Origin: Thermogemmatispora tikiterensis
GTDB taxonomy: Bacteria; Chloroflexota; Ktedonobacteria; Ktedonobacterales; Ktedonobacteraceae
Length of the DNA stretch: 64,000 nt
Assembly (NCBI RefSeq): GCF_003268475.1
Contig: NZ_MCIF01000002.1
Coordinates: 2,639,312-2,703,311 of the forward strand
Reading direction: 5' to 3'
Part shown: in pieces, positions 33,935 to 43,443 of the stretch
How positions within the stretch are numbered: position 1 is the stretch's first letter
Layout of the letters: every line of letters starts with the position of its first letter
Translations under genes and position numbers: made by a program
The notes under the pieces: model-generated
What the model was told of the DNA's origin: nothing
The model's database searches: none
The model's input: the letters and a program-made list of their open reading frames with translations, nothing else

Positions 33935-34419
33935 CGCAGCGTTCCCTCACGCCGGATGTATTCAATGATGCCCCCCGCCTCCACAATGCGCGCGATAAAG
34001 GGCGGCAGCGGCTGCGCCTGAAAACGCTGGCCAGTGGTCAGGTTGGTAATCAGGCCCTGCTCTAGATCAACTTCGGCCTCTTGCCCATCCTCACTATTGA
34101 GTACGGCCTCCTCGCAGATCAGGACAGGCAGCCCGATGTTAATGGCGTTGCGGTAGAAAATGCGCGCAAAGCTGCGAGCTATCACCGCCTTGACGCCGCT
34201 GGCCTGGATAGCCGCCGGCGCATGCTCCCGCGAGGAGCCACAGCCAAAGTTGTGGCCAGCCATGATGATGTCACCCTGGCGCACCTGCTGGGCAAACTCC
34301 GGTAGAATCTCACATAGACAGTACTTCGCCAGCTGCGCGCGGTCGGTCGTGACATTGTAACGCCCCGGAATGATGACATCGGTATTGATATTATCACCGA
34401 GCTTCCAGATACGTCCCAT
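33931..34419 (-). CDS. lysU: Homoaconitase small subunit
   Basis: A 162-aa swivel domain of the aconitase superfamily. It starts MGRIWKLGDNINTDVIIPGR and has MAGHNFGCGSSREHAPAAIQ (about 58-77) and ARSFARIFYRNAINIGLPV. With LysT it hydrates homoaconitate in the alpha-aminoadipate pathway. I chose ATG 34419, which follows AAGGAGCG and starts at the conserved strand; ATG 34449 would add ten residues. A gap of 113 bp separates it from lysT. Confidence 0.9.
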   Translation of the reverse strand: MGRIWKLGDNINTDVIIPGRYNVTTDRAQLAKYCLCEILPEFAQQVRQGDIIMAGHNFGCGSSREHAPAAIQASGVKAVIARSFARIFYRNAINIGLPVLICEEAVLNSEDGQEAEVDLEQGLITNLTTGQRFQAQPLPPFIARIVEAGGIIEYIRREGTLR

Positions 34420-34532
34420 GCTCTTGATCGCTCCTTCTCTCACTCTCAATCTACTGTCTGTCGTTGCTCTAGTGGACAGAGTGCCTGCCCTCTCGTCCCG
34501 CTCCTCTCGCTCACCAGCTCCTGATCATAGAC

Positions 34533-35786
34533 TCAAGCAAGGAACTGGCGCGGATCGGTGATATGCCCGGTGATGGCCGTTGCCGCCACCGTGGCCGGAC
34601 TGCCTAGGTAGATCTCGGCAGTGGGATCGCCCATGCGCCCGGTGAAGTTTCGATTCATCGTCGTCAGGGCACGCTCGCCAGGACCAAGCACGCCAAAGTG
34701 TCGGCCAATGCAAGGGCCACAGCCCGGCGTGCCAACCGAAGCCCCCGCCTGGATAAAGGTCTCAATGTAGCCCAGGCGCAGCGCCTCCAGATAGACCTCG
34801 CGCGAGGCCGGGATCACGACCATGCGCGTATTGGGATGAATGGTATGCCCCCGCAGGATCGAGGCCGCGATGGCCAGGTCGTCGAGCCTGCCATTGGTGC
34901 AGGTGCCCAGGAAGACCTGATCGATCTGAATGTGCTCGACCTGCTCAACCGGGACCACGTTGTTGACATCCGGCGGGCAGGCAATCAGTGGCGATAGATC
35001 GGAAACATCGACTTCGACCACACGCTCATAACGCGGATTCTGGGGCTGCAACATGGGATAGCTGCGATTGACACGCCCGCGCAGCCAGGCCTCGGTGGTG
35101 GCATCCGGCGCCACCAACCCGGTCTTGGCGCCCATCTCAATGGCCATGTTGCAGAGAGTGAAACGCTCACTGATCGAGAGAGACTCGACAAGCGGGCCGC
35201 TATACTCCAGGGCGCGGTAGTTGGCCCCGTCCACCCCAATGCGTCGCACCAGCTCCAGCGTCACATCTTTGACATAGACGCCGGGTTGCAGCTGCCCTGT
35301 CAGGCGCACATTAATGGTCTCGGGAACGCGGAACCAACTGCGCCCGGTAGCATAGGCGACGCCAATATCGGTCGACCCCATGCCGGTGGCAAAGGCCCCA
35401 AGGGCGCCATAGGTGCAGGTATGGCTGTCGGCACCAACAATAATCTCGCCCGGCGCCACAAAGCCGCGCTCCGGCATCACCTGATGACAAATGCCCTCCT
35501 GCAGGATCTGGATGCCCTGCTCACGGGCAAAGACGCGGATATCACGCTGCAGCGTGGCTGCTGCCACGGTGGCCGCCGGGACGATGTGATCAAAGACAAT
35601 ATGCGCACGCGCCGAGTCAAAGACGCGCCCACCGCCCTCGCCCGTCAGCTTGCGAAAGGCTTGAATGGCCAGCGGCGAGGTCGTGTCATGGCTCATGACG
35701 TGATCAACGTCGACGATCACAATTTCGCCGGCGTTCACTGGCCGGCCCAGTTTATAGCTAAAGATCTCTTCGGCTAGCGTTCCCAT
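34533..35786 (-). CDS. lysT: Homoaconitase large subunit
   Basis: A 417-aa catalytic aconitase-type subunit with a [4Fe-4S] cluster. Cluster cysteines sit in GTCTNGRLDDLAIAA (about 297) and PGCGPCIGRHFGVL (about 356-362). Other marks are DVDHVMSHDTTSPLAIQAF, DHIVPAATVAAA and GADSHTCTYGALGAFATGMGSTD (about 139-160). The length is as in archaeal and Thermus LysT/LeuC-like enzymes. It starts 13 bp inside the homocitrate synthase gene. Context separates it from isopropylmalate isomerase. Confidence 0.9.
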   Translation of the reverse strand: MGTLAEEIFSYKLGRPVNAGEIVIVDVDHVMSHDTTSPLAIQAFRKLTGEGGGRVFDSARAHIVFDHIVPAATVAAATLQRDIRVFAREQGIQILQEGICHQVMPERGFVAPGEIIVGADSHTCTYGALGAFATGMGSTDIGVAYATGRSWFRVPETINVRLTGQLQPGVYVKDVTLELVRRIGVDGANYRALEYSGPLVESLSISERFTLCNMAIEMGAKTGLVAPDATTEAWLRGRVNRSYPMLQPQNPRYERVVEVDVSDLSPLIACPPDVNNVVPVEQVEHIQIDQVFLGTCTNGRLDDLAIAASILRGHTIHPNTRMVVIPASREVYLEALRLGYIETFIQAGASVGTPGCGPCIGRHFGVLGPGERALTTMNRNFTGRMGDPTAEIYLGSPATVAATAITGHITDPRQFLA

Positions 35787-36925
35787 GCGGTACTCCTCTG
35801 TTCTTCATACCAGGATCGAATAAAGGCATCGACTGCCTCTGGGGAAAGTGGCCCCTCCTCAGCACGCATCTTCAGGGACCAGGTCAGCTCTCGTACCTGT
35901 TCGTCGCTCAGCTGCAGCCCCAGCTCCGCGGCCCGATGAGCTACAGCATGGCTTCCCGTAAAGCGCGAGCCGAGATCTACGCGGCGTTCCAGACCGAAAT
36001 CTGCCGGATCAAGAATCTCATAGGCCCGCGGATTGTTCAGAATGGCACGAGTATGTACGCCTGCGCGATGTGTGAAGGCATATGGAGCTGTAATCGGATT
36101 ATTGAAAGGAATAGGCAGATGAAGACATTGAGCAACATAATCATCGAGAGGTGCCAACTGCCTCAAATCACGCTGCTGAAGCGTCTCGGGATAGTGCAAG
36201 TAGAGCTGCGCCACCAGGCCGCTCAACGAGGCGATACCGTTACGTTCACCGATGCCCAGGACGGTCACATCCAGACAATCAGCTCCGGCTTCGTAGGCGG
36301 CAATGGTATTGGCAATGGCGCAGCCGCTATCGTTGTGGCCGTGGAACTCGATACCCACCCGGGGATAGCGCTCGGCACAGAGGCGAATGATGCGCTCGAC
36401 CTGGCGCGGCGTGGCAATGCCCACCGAATCGGGCAGGCCGATGCGCTCCACCCCAGCCTCCACCACGGCATCAAAGACGGTCAACAGGTCGACCAGATCA
36501 CTGCGAAAGGCATCCTCAGCCGAGAAGCGTACATAGCGTCCCGCCTCACGAATGCGCTGGATCAGTGGCACAGCATCGGCGATAATCCTCTCGATGCGTT
36601 TCCCATGACTATAAGAGCGCAGCTCGGGTGAGGTGCCATAGAAGAGGTTGACGCCAGCCACCGGGGTGGCCAGAGCCGCCTCGACATCCGCCTCCACACA
36701 GCGCACGTGGGTCACGATGCGCGCCCGCAGCCCCAGGGCGCAGAGGTGCTCGATGGCTTCGCGGATGCGCGGCGCCGAGATCGGCGAGGGCACCTCAATG
36801 AAATCGATGCCGAAGGCATCCAGCATACGAGCAATAGCAATCTGCTGCTCCAGATTGAAGAAAGCGCCGGCGAACTGCTCGCCTTCTCTGAGCGTCGTAT
36901 CAAGAATGTGCAGCGCTCGTCTCAT
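35774..36925 (-). CDS. Homocitrate synthase
   Basis: A 383-aa enzyme that condenses 2-oxoglutarate with acetyl-CoA, the first step of the alpha-aminoadipate route to lysine. It has ILDTTLREGEQFAGAFFN (about 7-24), the DRE-TIM metal motif, IVTHVRCVEAD (HxR, about 70-80), YSHGKRIERI, and GIEFHGHNDSGCAIANTIAA (metal His pair, about 195-214). The TSPEL/YSHGK context is closer to homocitrate synthase than to isopropylmalate synthase. It lacks the leucine regulatory domain of LeuA. ATG 36925 overlaps the lysJ-lysK stop (ATGA). Confidence 0.92.
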   Translation of the reverse strand: MRRALHILDTTLREGEQFAGAFFNLEQQIAIARMLDAFGIDFIEVPSPISAPRIREAIEHLCALGLRARIVTHVRCVEADVEAALATPVAGVNLFYGTSPELRSYSHGKRIERIIADAVPLIQRIREAGRYVRFSAEDAFRSDLVDLLTVFDAVVEAGVERIGLPDSVGIATPRQVERIIRLCAERYPRVGIEFHGHNDSGCAIANTIAAYEAGADCLDVTVLGIGERNGIASLSGLVAQLYLHYPETLQQRDLRQLAPLDDYVAQCLHLPIPFNNPITAPYAFTHRAGVHTRAILNNPRAYEILDPADFGLERRVDLGSRFTGSHAVAHRAAELGLQLSDEQVRELTWSLKMRAEEGPLSPEAVDAFIRSWYEEQRSTAWER

Positions 36926-39321
36926 CGCTCCTCATCCTCCCCTCTGCCTGCTACTTCCTGAGCCAGGCTCGTCAGCACGCGCTCCAGTATGGCAATGGCC
37001 TCCATATATTCCTCCAGAGCAAGGTGTTCCTCGGGCGTATGATCCAGACGCGCATCGCCCGGGCCATAGGCCACAATCTCTGGTCCCCAGACCGGTCCGA
37101 CGACATTCATATCCGAAGTGCCGGTCTTGACCTTAAAGGCAGGCTGGATTTCCATTGCCCTCATGGCCTGCACAAAGGCGCGCACCAGCCTGGTTGTGCG
37201 CGGCGCCTGGAACGCAGCTTCTTCGCCGCTGAAGCTTACTGCCAGTTCTGCCTCCGCCGCCCAGCGCTCTAGCTCAGCGCGCAGCTCCCGCGCCGAACAA
37301 GCCAGCGGCAGACGATAGCCAATGCGCAACGTCGCCCATTCGTGCAGGCCATCCTGGCCGCTCTCGATGCTGCGCAGCACCGGTTGCAGCGCCGCAAAAG
37401 GTGAGCTGCCACCATGCTCACGATTCCACTCCTCGGCATGGAGCCTGACCCGCTCCCAGAAAGCCGCCGCCGCCTCCGCCGCCGTCTGGCGGGGGCCAGC
37501 GCTGTGACCACAGGGACGTACCACTCGCCCATCAACAAGCAATCGCCCTTTGTAGCCCAGGGTCACCGCCCGGCTGCCACTCGGTTCGCCGATCAGGCAA
37601 GCATAGGGACGATAGCGATCAACGACGGCCCGCGCCCCCCGCGAGGTCGCAGCCTCTTCCTCTACTGCGCCGATAACCACGATCGGACGCTGCAGTCCGC
37701 CGCGCTTCGCCAGACGCGCCGCTGCCGCCAGAAAGGCCGCCAGCGGCCCCTTGGCATCCACCGCCCCACGCCCGTAGAGCTTGCCCTCGCGGATAGTCAC
37801 CGGGATGGCCCCTGGTACCGTATCCATATGGCCAAGCAGCACTAGCGGCGCTCGTCCAGCAACCTCCGGGTCCACAGGCACCGTGGCGATCAGGTTGCCG
37901 ACCTCATCGAGACTGGTTCGCAGCCCCAGGCGCGGGAGATATTCAGCGAGCCAGGTCGCAAGAGGACGCTCCTGACCGGAGAGACTTGGAATGCTCACCA
38001 TGCGATAGAGCAACTCAATCTCCGCTCCCTGTTCAGCAGATGCCCCTCCCGAGATCGCCTCTGATCCCGCGGGATGCGATTCTGCCGTCACCTCCGTCAC
38101 TGCCGGCTGCCCCGGCTGCCCGGCTTGCAGCAATATCTCTGCCAGACAGTCAAGCGCATGGTCAAGCTGCTCCTCGCTGATGACTAGCGGCGGCAGCAAG
38201 CGGATGACATTGGGACCTGCCGGCAGGGCCAGCACGCCGCGCTCTAGCAGCGCTTCGAGATAGGGCTGCACCCGCGTGCGCAGTTCGACGCCGAGCAGCA
38301 GGCCCAGGCCGCGCACCTCGCGGATCAGCGGCGACTGCAGCGCACTCAGACGCTGCAGAGCATGCTGACCGAGACGCGCGGCTCTCTCAGCCAGTCCCTC
38401 GCGCTCGATAATGTCCAGCGTTTCCAGGGCTGCAGCACAGACCAACGGATTGCCTCCGAAGGTGCTGCCATGCGTGCCCGGCGTGAGACGCCCGCTGGCG
38501 ATCACACGCTCACCAAGCGCGATCACGCCCATCGGCAGCCCGCCGGCGATCCCTTTCGCCAGACAGAGCAGGTCGGGCTGCAGCCCATAATGCTCGCAGG
38601 CCAGGAAGCGCCCCGTGCGTCCGCAGCCAGTCTGTACCTCATCGACAATGAGCAACACCCCTCGCTCCTGACAGAGCCTGGCCAGCTCACGCACATAGAC
38701 TGGATCAGCGACATGTACGCCTCCCTCGCCTTGCACCAGCTCAATCAGCACCGCCGCCGTCTGGTCGTCGATCGCTCGCTCCAGAGCCGCCAGGTCGTTG
38801 TAGCGCACATGCCTGATCTCTGGTACCAGAGGAGCAAACGGTTCACGATAGCTACGCTCCCAGGTAGCAGAGAGGGCACCAAAGGTCCGTCCGTGGAAGC
38901 CACGCAGCGTGGCGATGATGCCCGGTCGTCCGGTTGCCAGGCGAGCAAACTTGATCGCCCCCTCGACGGCCTCAGCCCCACTATTGCACAGGAAGAAGCG
39001 CTGTAGTCCAGACGGCATGAGCTGCGCCAGACGCTCCAGGAGACGGGCCCGAACATCGTTGTAGACACTCTCGGGGCAGGTGATCAAGCGCTGCGCCTGG
39101 GCCGCCAGCGCTGCGGCAATCTCCGCCCGCCCATGCCCGATGTTCGCCACTCCATGCCCGGCGGCGCAGTCAATGTAGCAGCGTCCCTGCACATCCCAGA
39201 GCAGCGCCCCCTCGCCACGCACGATCTCTACTGGCCGTTTGTTGTAGACCCCACTGCTGTAGAGCCGCTCCTGCTCCAGGAGTGACTCGGACAGCGCCGT
39301 TAGTCCGCTCAGTGCGCTCAT
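36922..39321 (-). CDS. Fused LysJ aminotransferase and LysK deacylase-type hydrolase
   Basis: A 799-aa fusion of two consecutive enzymes. Residues ~15-395: class III aminotransferase (LysJ/ArgD-like), with CNSGAEAVEGAIKFAR, GFHGRTFGALSATW, VDEVQTGCGRTGRF and LCLAKGIAGGLPMGV (PLP Lys). Residues ~398-430: Pro/Ala/Ser/Glu linker. Residues ~430-790: M20-family hydrolase (LysK/ArgE-like), with LVLLGHMDTVPG, YGRGAVDAKGPLAAFL and IGAVEEEAATSRGA. LysJ aminates LysW-bound aminoadipate semialdehyde; LysK frees lysine from LysW. No frameshift is visible and both halves look intact. The 4-bp overlap with lysZ (ATGA) keeps it in the operon. In other LysW genomes I know these are separate genes. Confidence 0.92.
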   Translation of the reverse strand: MSALSGLTALSESLLEQERLYSSGVYNKRPVEIVRGEGALLWDVQGRCYIDCAAGHGVANIGHGRAEIAAALAAQAQRLITCPESVYNDVRARLLERLAQLMPSGLQRFFLCNSGAEAVEGAIKFARLATGRPGIIATLRGFHGRTFGALSATWERSYREPFAPLVPEIRHVRYNDLAALERAIDDQTAAVLIELVQGEGGVHVADPVYVRELARLCQERGVLLIVDEVQTGCGRTGRFLACEHYGLQPDLLCLAKGIAGGLPMGVIALGERVIASGRLTPGTHGSTFGGNPLVCAAALETLDIIEREGLAERAARLGQHALQRLSALQSPLIREVRGLGLLLGVELRTRVQPYLEALLERGVLALPAGPNVIRLLPPLVISEEQLDHALDCLAEILLQAGQPGQPAVTEVTAESHPAGSEAISGGASAEQGAEIELLYRMVSIPSLSGQERPLATWLAEYLPRLGLRTSLDEVGNLIATVPVDPEVAGRAPLVLLGHMDTVPGAIPVTIREGKLYGRGAVDAKGPLAAFLAAAARLAKRGGLQRPIVVIGAVEEEAATSRGARAVVDRYRPYACLIGEPSGSRAVTLGYKGRLLVDGRVVRPCGHSAGPRQTAAEAAAAFWERVRLHAEEWNREHGGSSPFAALQPVLRSIESGQDGLHEWATLRIGYRLPLACSARELRAELERWAAEAELAVSFSGEEAAFQAPRTTRLVRAFVQAMRAMEIQPAFKVKTGTSDMNVVGPVWGPEIVAYGPGDARLDHTPEEHLALEEYMEAIAILERVLTSLAQEVAGRGEDEER

Positions 39322-40190
39322 CGCCGCACCTCCGCTGATAGAGCAGCGATGTAAGAGGAGGAGGCAGCCGCGCTCTCGCTGAGAGATGCCGAGGCAGCGA
39401 TGGTTGTGCCCTCACCTGCCAGAACCGCTGCGAGTGAGCCAGCGCCAATGCAGACACGGCGGACCCCGCCGGCCAGAGCCTCCTGAGCACCGAGCAGCTT
39501 CTTACGCATGCGCCCCTGAGCATAGGGCAGGTACTGCTCCAGCTCGTGGGCCGCAATGGTGCGCACCACGCTGGCCGGATCAGCCAGGTCGCGCAACAAG
39601 CCCGGCACGTTGGTCAGAATGGCCAGGGTTTCCACACTTAGAGCCGCGGCAATCGCCGCCGCCACGCGGTCGCCATCAACATTCAAGCGCTCTCCCTCCA
39701 GGCCCAGGGCCAGCGGCGCCACCACCGGCGTATAACCTGCACCCAGGAGCAACTGCAGCAACGAGGCATTGACCTGCTCGATCTGCCCGCTGTAATCATC
39801 ACGCACCACCCGCACGCGGCCATCGGGCATCACCGCCCGAAGGGCCGTCTTGCGCCGCGCCAGCAGTAGCCGTCCATCCACGCCGGCCAGGCCCACTGCG
39901 TTGACGCCGCGCCGCTGCAGGAGCGCTACCAGCTCCGTGTTAATCTGGCCAGCTACCGCCATCGCATAAATACGCAAGGTCTCGACATCGGTATAGCGAC
40001 TGGTCATTCCATTGGGAGCGGTGAGCACCTGCATGGGGTGGCCCAGGCGCTCGCACAGCTCATTCGTGAGCTGAGAGCCGCCATGTACCACTACTACCCG
40101 CTCGCCTTCCCTCACCAGGCGCGCAATCTCTTCAACAATCGGCGTCGCATCAATACCGGCCCCACCGCCAATCTTGACAACAAGAGTCAT
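39318..40190 (-). CDS. lysZ: LysW-aminoadipate kinase
   Basis: A 290-aa amino-acid kinase of the ArgB fold. It phosphorylates the side chain of aminoadipate held on LysW. Seen are MTLVVKIGGGAG (phosphate loop), RVVVVHGGSQLTNELCERLG (about 33-52), NVDGDRVAAAIAAAL (about 160-174) and MRKKLLGAQEALAGGVRRVCIG. The final ~40 residues are Ala/Ser-rich. The MTSRYTDVET block favours LysZ over ArgB, as does the operon. It lies 45 bp after lysY. Confidence 0.92.
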   Translation of the reverse strand: MTLVVKIGGGAGIDATPIVEEIARLVREGERVVVVHGGSQLTNELCERLGHPMQVLTAPNGMTSRYTDVETLRIYAMAVAGQINTELVALLQRRGVNAVGLAGVDGRLLLARRKTALRAVMPDGRVRVVRDDYSGQIEQVNASLLQLLLGAGYTPVVAPLALGLEGERLNVDGDRVAAAIAAALSVETLAILTNVPGLLRDLADPASVVRTIAAHELEQYLPYAQGRMRKKLLGAQEALAGGVRRVCIGAGSLAAVLAGEGTTIAASASLSESAAASSSYIAALSAEVRR

Positions 40191-40235
40191 GGCCCGTGCC
40201 TCCTCTTCTCTTGACCGAACCGAACAGAACTCAGA

Positions 40236-41297
40236 TCAGATCGGATGCAGCCCTGGAAAGGTCAGCCCCAGCGTCTCATTCCAGCCAAAGCGACAGTTGA
40301 GCGCCTGCACGGCATTGCCGGCGGCCCCTTTCATCAGATTGTCCAGCGCAGCCATGACTACCAGGCGGCGCTGGGAAGGATCAAGTTCAAAGCCAATGTC
40401 ACAGTAGTTGCTGCCAGCCAGAATCTTCGGCTCCGGATAGCGATAGACGCCGCTGCGCTCTTTCACCAGGCGAATGAATGGCTCATCGCGATACGCTTCG
40501 CGGTAGAGACGCCAGAGGGCCCGCTCATCAAGGTCGGTATTCAGAAAGACCTGGGCGGTGATCAGGACGCCCCGCACCAGCTCCACAGCGGTCGCCGAGA
40601 AGGCGAGTGTCTGCTGCCAGGAGCCTCCGGCTAGCGCACCCAGCTCCTGGATCAGCTCGGCGCTGTGACGGTGACCAGTCGGCTGGAATGAGCGCACCGC
40701 CCCGCTACGGTCGGGATGGTGACTACCCGGCCCGGGCGTGGCCCCCGCCGCCGAGGAGCCAACTTTCGCATCTACTACCAGGGGCAACCTCTGCTCTACC
40801 AGACCAGCCCGATAGAGCGGAGCCAGACCCAGGATGGCCGCCGTGGCCATGCAGCCTGTCCCGCTGATGAGAGCCGCCTCGCGCAGCTCCTGCCGATGCA
40901 GCTCCGGCAGACCATAAACAGCCTGGGCCAGGAGCTCCGGCTGCGAATGTTCCTTCCCATACCAGCGCAGATAGAGGTCTGGCGAGCGCAGACGAAAATC
41001 CGCTGAGAGATCGATGACTACTGGCGCCAGGCTACGATAGCGCTCGATAGCCTGCATCGCCGTCCCATGCGGCATGCAGAGAAAGATCACGTCGCAAGTC
41101 GACAGGTCATCATAATGGCAGAGGCGAAGGCCGCAGAGCTTGCGCAGATTGGGATGCAGGCTATGCACATACTGGCCAGCGTGACTGCTGGAAGCCACCT
41201 GGGCAATTTCCACCTGGGGATGAAAGAGGAGCAGGCGCAGCAGCTCGCCCGCTGTGTAGCCCGAACCGCCAACGATCGCTACGCGCACCTGACTCAT
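40236..41297 (-). CDS. lysY: LysW-aminoadipate phosphate reductase
   Basis: A 353-aa ArgC-like NADPH-dependent reductase that makes the LysW-bound aminoadipate semialdehyde. It starts [20 protein letters not shown] (Rossmann loop). The catalytic Cys is in [20 protein letters not shown] (about 140-160), and [19 protein letters not shown] is a LysY/ArgC signature. ATG 41297 overlaps the lysX stop (ATGA), which decides it over the in-frame start at 41321. Confidence 0.93.
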   Translation of the reverse strand: MSQVRVAIVGGSGYTAGELLRLLLFHPQVEIAQVASSSHAGQYVHSLHPNLRKLCGLRLCHYDDLSTCDVIFLCMPHGTAMQAIERYRSLAPVVIDLSADFRLRSPDLYLRWYGKEHSQPELLAQAVYGLPELHRQELREAALISGTGCMATAAILGLAPLYRAGLVEQRLPLVVDAKVGSSAAGATPGPGSHHPDRSGAVRSFQPTGHRHSAELIQELGALAGGSWQQTLAFSATAVELVRGVLITAQVFLNTDLDERALWRLYREAYRDEPFIRLVKERSGVYRYPEPKILAGSNYCDIGFELDPSQRRLVVMAALDNLMKGAAGNAVQALNCRFGWNETLGLTFPGLHPI

Positions 41298-42157
41298 CGC
41301 TCCGCTCCTTGCAGCACGCATTGCTCGATGTAGTCCAGCATCGCACCAGGGATGTCAACCCCGGTAGGAGCAATGCTATTGCGGAATTCCATTGTGGCAT
41401 TGATTTCGTTGACCAGCAGGCCACGCTCTTCGTCTTCCAAGAGATCAATGGCCAGAATACCACCCCCAACTGCCTGCGCCGCACGCACACAGAGAGCATC
41501 CAGCTCGGGTGTAACTGGGCAATTGCTGGCCTGCGCCCCGCGGGCCGTGTTCGTGATCCAGTGCTCGCTTGTGCGATAGATCGCGCAGATCGTACGCTCT
41601 CCTACAACAAAGGCCCGGATATCGCGCTGCGGCTTCTGCACGTATTCCTGGATATAGTGAATGTGGTGCTGATAAGAGCCGAGCGTCTCGCGGTGCTCCA
41701 GTACAGCCTCGGCAGCGTCGCGGTCATTGACGCGCGCCAGCAGACGCCCCCAGGAACCAGTAGTCGGCTTGATAACCGCGGGATAGCCCAGGGCCTCGAT
41801 GCCACGTAGAGCGCTTTCGGCGCTACAGGCCAGCAAGGTGCGTGGTGTGGGGATGCCCGCACGTAGCAAGGCCAGGGTGGTCTGCAGCTTATCGTTACAG
41901 AGGGCCGTCGTCGCCGGGCGATTGAAGACCTGCACTCCCCAGCTCTCCAGGACCTGAGCTACCGCCAGGCCCTGGGATTGGCTCACGCTGCGACAGAGCA
42001 CGGCATCGTAGGAGCGCCAGCGCTCATCAGGTCGCGCCAGATCAAGCAGCAGCTCGCCATCATTCAGCAGGTCGAAGGCGATATCGCGCTGGCGCATGGC
42101 CTCGATGAGCAACTTCTCCTCAACGCGGATGCGCGAGGTCAGAATTGCCAGCCTCAT
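41294..42157 (-). CDS. lysX: LysW-aminoadipate ligase
   Basis: A 287-aa ATP-grasp ligase of the RimK group. It joins the amino group of aminoadipate to the C-terminal Glu of LysW, protecting it for the next steps. Marks: [22 protein letters not shown] (about 123-144), [21 protein letters not shown] (about 171-191), and the metal site [28 protein letters not shown] (about 240-267). It starts 3 bp after lysW. Confidence 0.94.
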   Translation of the reverse strand: MRLAILTSRIRVEEKLLIEAMRQRDIAFDLLNDGELLLDLARPDERWRSYDAVLCRSVSQSQGLAVAQVLESWGVQVFNRPATTALCNDKLQTTLALLRAGIPTPRTLLACSAESALRGIEALGYPAVIKPTTGSWGRLLARVNDRDAAEAVLEHRETLGSYQHHIHYIQEYVQKPQRDIRAFVVGERTICAIYRTSEHWITNTARGAQASNCPVTPELDALCVRAAQAVGGGILAIDLLEDEERGLLVNEINATMEFRNSIAPTGVDIPGAMLDYIEQCVLQGAER

Positions 42158-42160
42158 GGT

Positions 42161-42334
42161 CTATTCACCCCAATCCTCTTCAACACGCGGCGCCAGCGCC
42201 ACTGCTGGCTGCTCCAGATTAGTTACTTCCAGCTCGGCATTGCAATCGGGACAATAGACAATCTCCCCTACAAGCCTGTTCTGCAGGTCGATCTCGGCCT
42301 CGCACTCCGGACAGAGGGCAACCAGTTTGCTCAT
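42161..42334 (-). CDS. lysW: Amino-group carrier protein LysW
   Basis: A 57-aa carrier. Two Cys pairs bind zinc: LCPECEAEIDL (Cys 8, 11) and YCPDCNAELEV (Cys 28, 31). The C-terminus ends EEDWGE, the conserved tail whose last Glu carries the aminoadipate. All intermediates from LysX to LysK ride on it. ATG 42334 follows AGGAGGAAC. It is the first gene of the operon, directly behind the T-boxes. Confidence 0.96.
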   Translation of the reverse strand: MSKLVALCPECEAEIDLQNRLVGEIVYCPDCNAELEVTNLEQPAVALAPRVEEDWGE

Positions 42335-42397
42335 GACTGTTCCTCCTGACTAGCAGCCTTATTACACGTCTGTGTCTCTCACTAGATACAGCCAAAC

Positions 42398-42700
42398 AAA
42401 AACGCTCTTCGTCCCCTTCTTTTGCGAAGGACGAAGAGCGTCAGTTATCACAATCGACAGCTCTCGCGGTACCACCTTCATTCGCCGGCACTCCTGCGCA
42501 CCGGCCTCAGCGAGCACGCCAGCGTGCTCTTGCCCGTTAACGGGGGCCTCCGGCAGAGGTCTACTCTCGCCCGCCTGAACGGACGATTTCTTCTCGCAGC
42601 TCTGGGGTCTTTCTCACGGCTCACGATAGACGAGCTTTCCACCAGCCGCTCGCTCTCTGGCTATCGGAGGAACCGCTACCTGTCCCCTTCAGTGCCTTCT
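42398..42700 (-). promoter_or_regulatory. T-box riboswitch 1 (lysine, gene-proximal)
   Basis: A leader on the minus strand that reads tRNA-Lys charging. The T-box AAGGTGGTACCGCGAGAG is at 42478-42461. Stem I has CAGAGAGC and the distal loop GGCTGGTGGAAAGCTC. The lower stem is GGGG/CCCC, with specifier AAG (Lys) at 42611-42609 followed by A. The terminator is at 42441-42398: ACGCTCTTCGTCC/GGACGAAGAGCGT, then TTTTTG. Uncharged tRNA-Lys would open it for lysW transcription. Confidence 0.9.
42531..42600 (-). repeat. 70-bp exact direct repeat shared by the two T-boxes (copy 1)
   Basis: Bases 42531-42600 are identical to 43031-43100, exactly 500 bp apart. The block covers the stem II region, from just after stem I to the CCCGTTAACGGG palindrome. 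Flanking stem I and the following arms differ between the copies. Confidence 0.93.
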
Positions 42701-42858
42701 CCGAATTTGACCGTGTTTGTTTTGTCTATCAGGCGCTTATTTGATAACCAGCGACCGGCGTTCGCAGTCCGCTTCCCGCTGGCAGGCTCTCACCTGGAAA
42801 GACCTCTTTTCTTGCTGCCGCTGCCCGGCCATCTCTGCAGGCAGATTGCCGCAGCAAC

Positions 42859-43219
42859 AAAAAAACTCTTCATCCTCGAAAGGACGAAGAGCGCAACAGA
42901 GATAGCGGCTCTCGCGGTACCACCTTCATTTGCCACTACCTCACGGTAGTGACCTCGACGAGTGCAGCCCCCTCACTCCCTCCTTTTGCGGTCAGTATGC
43001 ACTAGAAAACAGAGAGCGAGACTGCACTCCTGCCCGTTAACGGGGGCCTCCGGCAGAGGTCTACTCTCGCCCGCCTGAACGGACGATTTCTTCTCGCAGC
43101 TTCGGGACCTTCTTCACGACCTGCCAGCATACGAACTTTGCACCAACCGTTCGCTCTCTGAATGCGGCCTGGCCGCTACTCATCCCGCAACGCTTTTCGC
43201 TCTTAGAGCGGGTTGCTTT
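42859..43219 (-). promoter_or_regulatory. T-box riboswitch 2 (lysine, promoter-proximal)
   Basis: Second full T-box on the same leader. The T-box AAGGTGGTACCGCGAGAG is at 42926-42909. Stem I has CAGAGAGC and GGTTGGTGCAAAGTTC. The lower stem is CGGGA/TCCCG, with specifier AAG (Lys) at 43111-43109 followed by G, in the same position as in T-box 1. The terminator is CTCTTCGTCC/GGATGAAGAG, then seven Ts (42865-42859). Both elements must read through for expression. Confidence 0.9.
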
Positions 43220-43225
43220 TTGGGA

Positions 43226-43254
43226 TTTATACCATTTTTTGCCGTTGCTGTCAA
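43226..43254 (-). promoter_or_regulatory. Promoter of the lysine operon
   Basis: On the minus strand TTGACA (43254-43249), 17-bp spacer, TATAAA (43231-43226). It starts directly before T-box 2. No second promoter is visible between the T-boxes (42701-42858). Confidence 0.85.
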
Positions 43255-43443
43255 GTCCCGGGGCAGGTATTGACGCGGGACTTCCGCCCTACCCTGCTCG
43301 TGGGCCTGAGCATGGATCTTTGCCCCGCTTCCAGTTCCTGGCGCTCAGCCAGGCTGCAACAAGAGACCTCCCTGACACGTCTGTAATGAATGGAGAGCTG
43401 CGCAGAGACCGATAGGCACTCTGCTCTGTCACGAAGGGAGGGA

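Noticed and set aside
42398..43219. Repeated blocks suggesting a CRISPR array or an insertion sequence
   Set aside because: The repeats are T-box leader elements; there are only two copies, with T-box, specifier and terminator in the right order.
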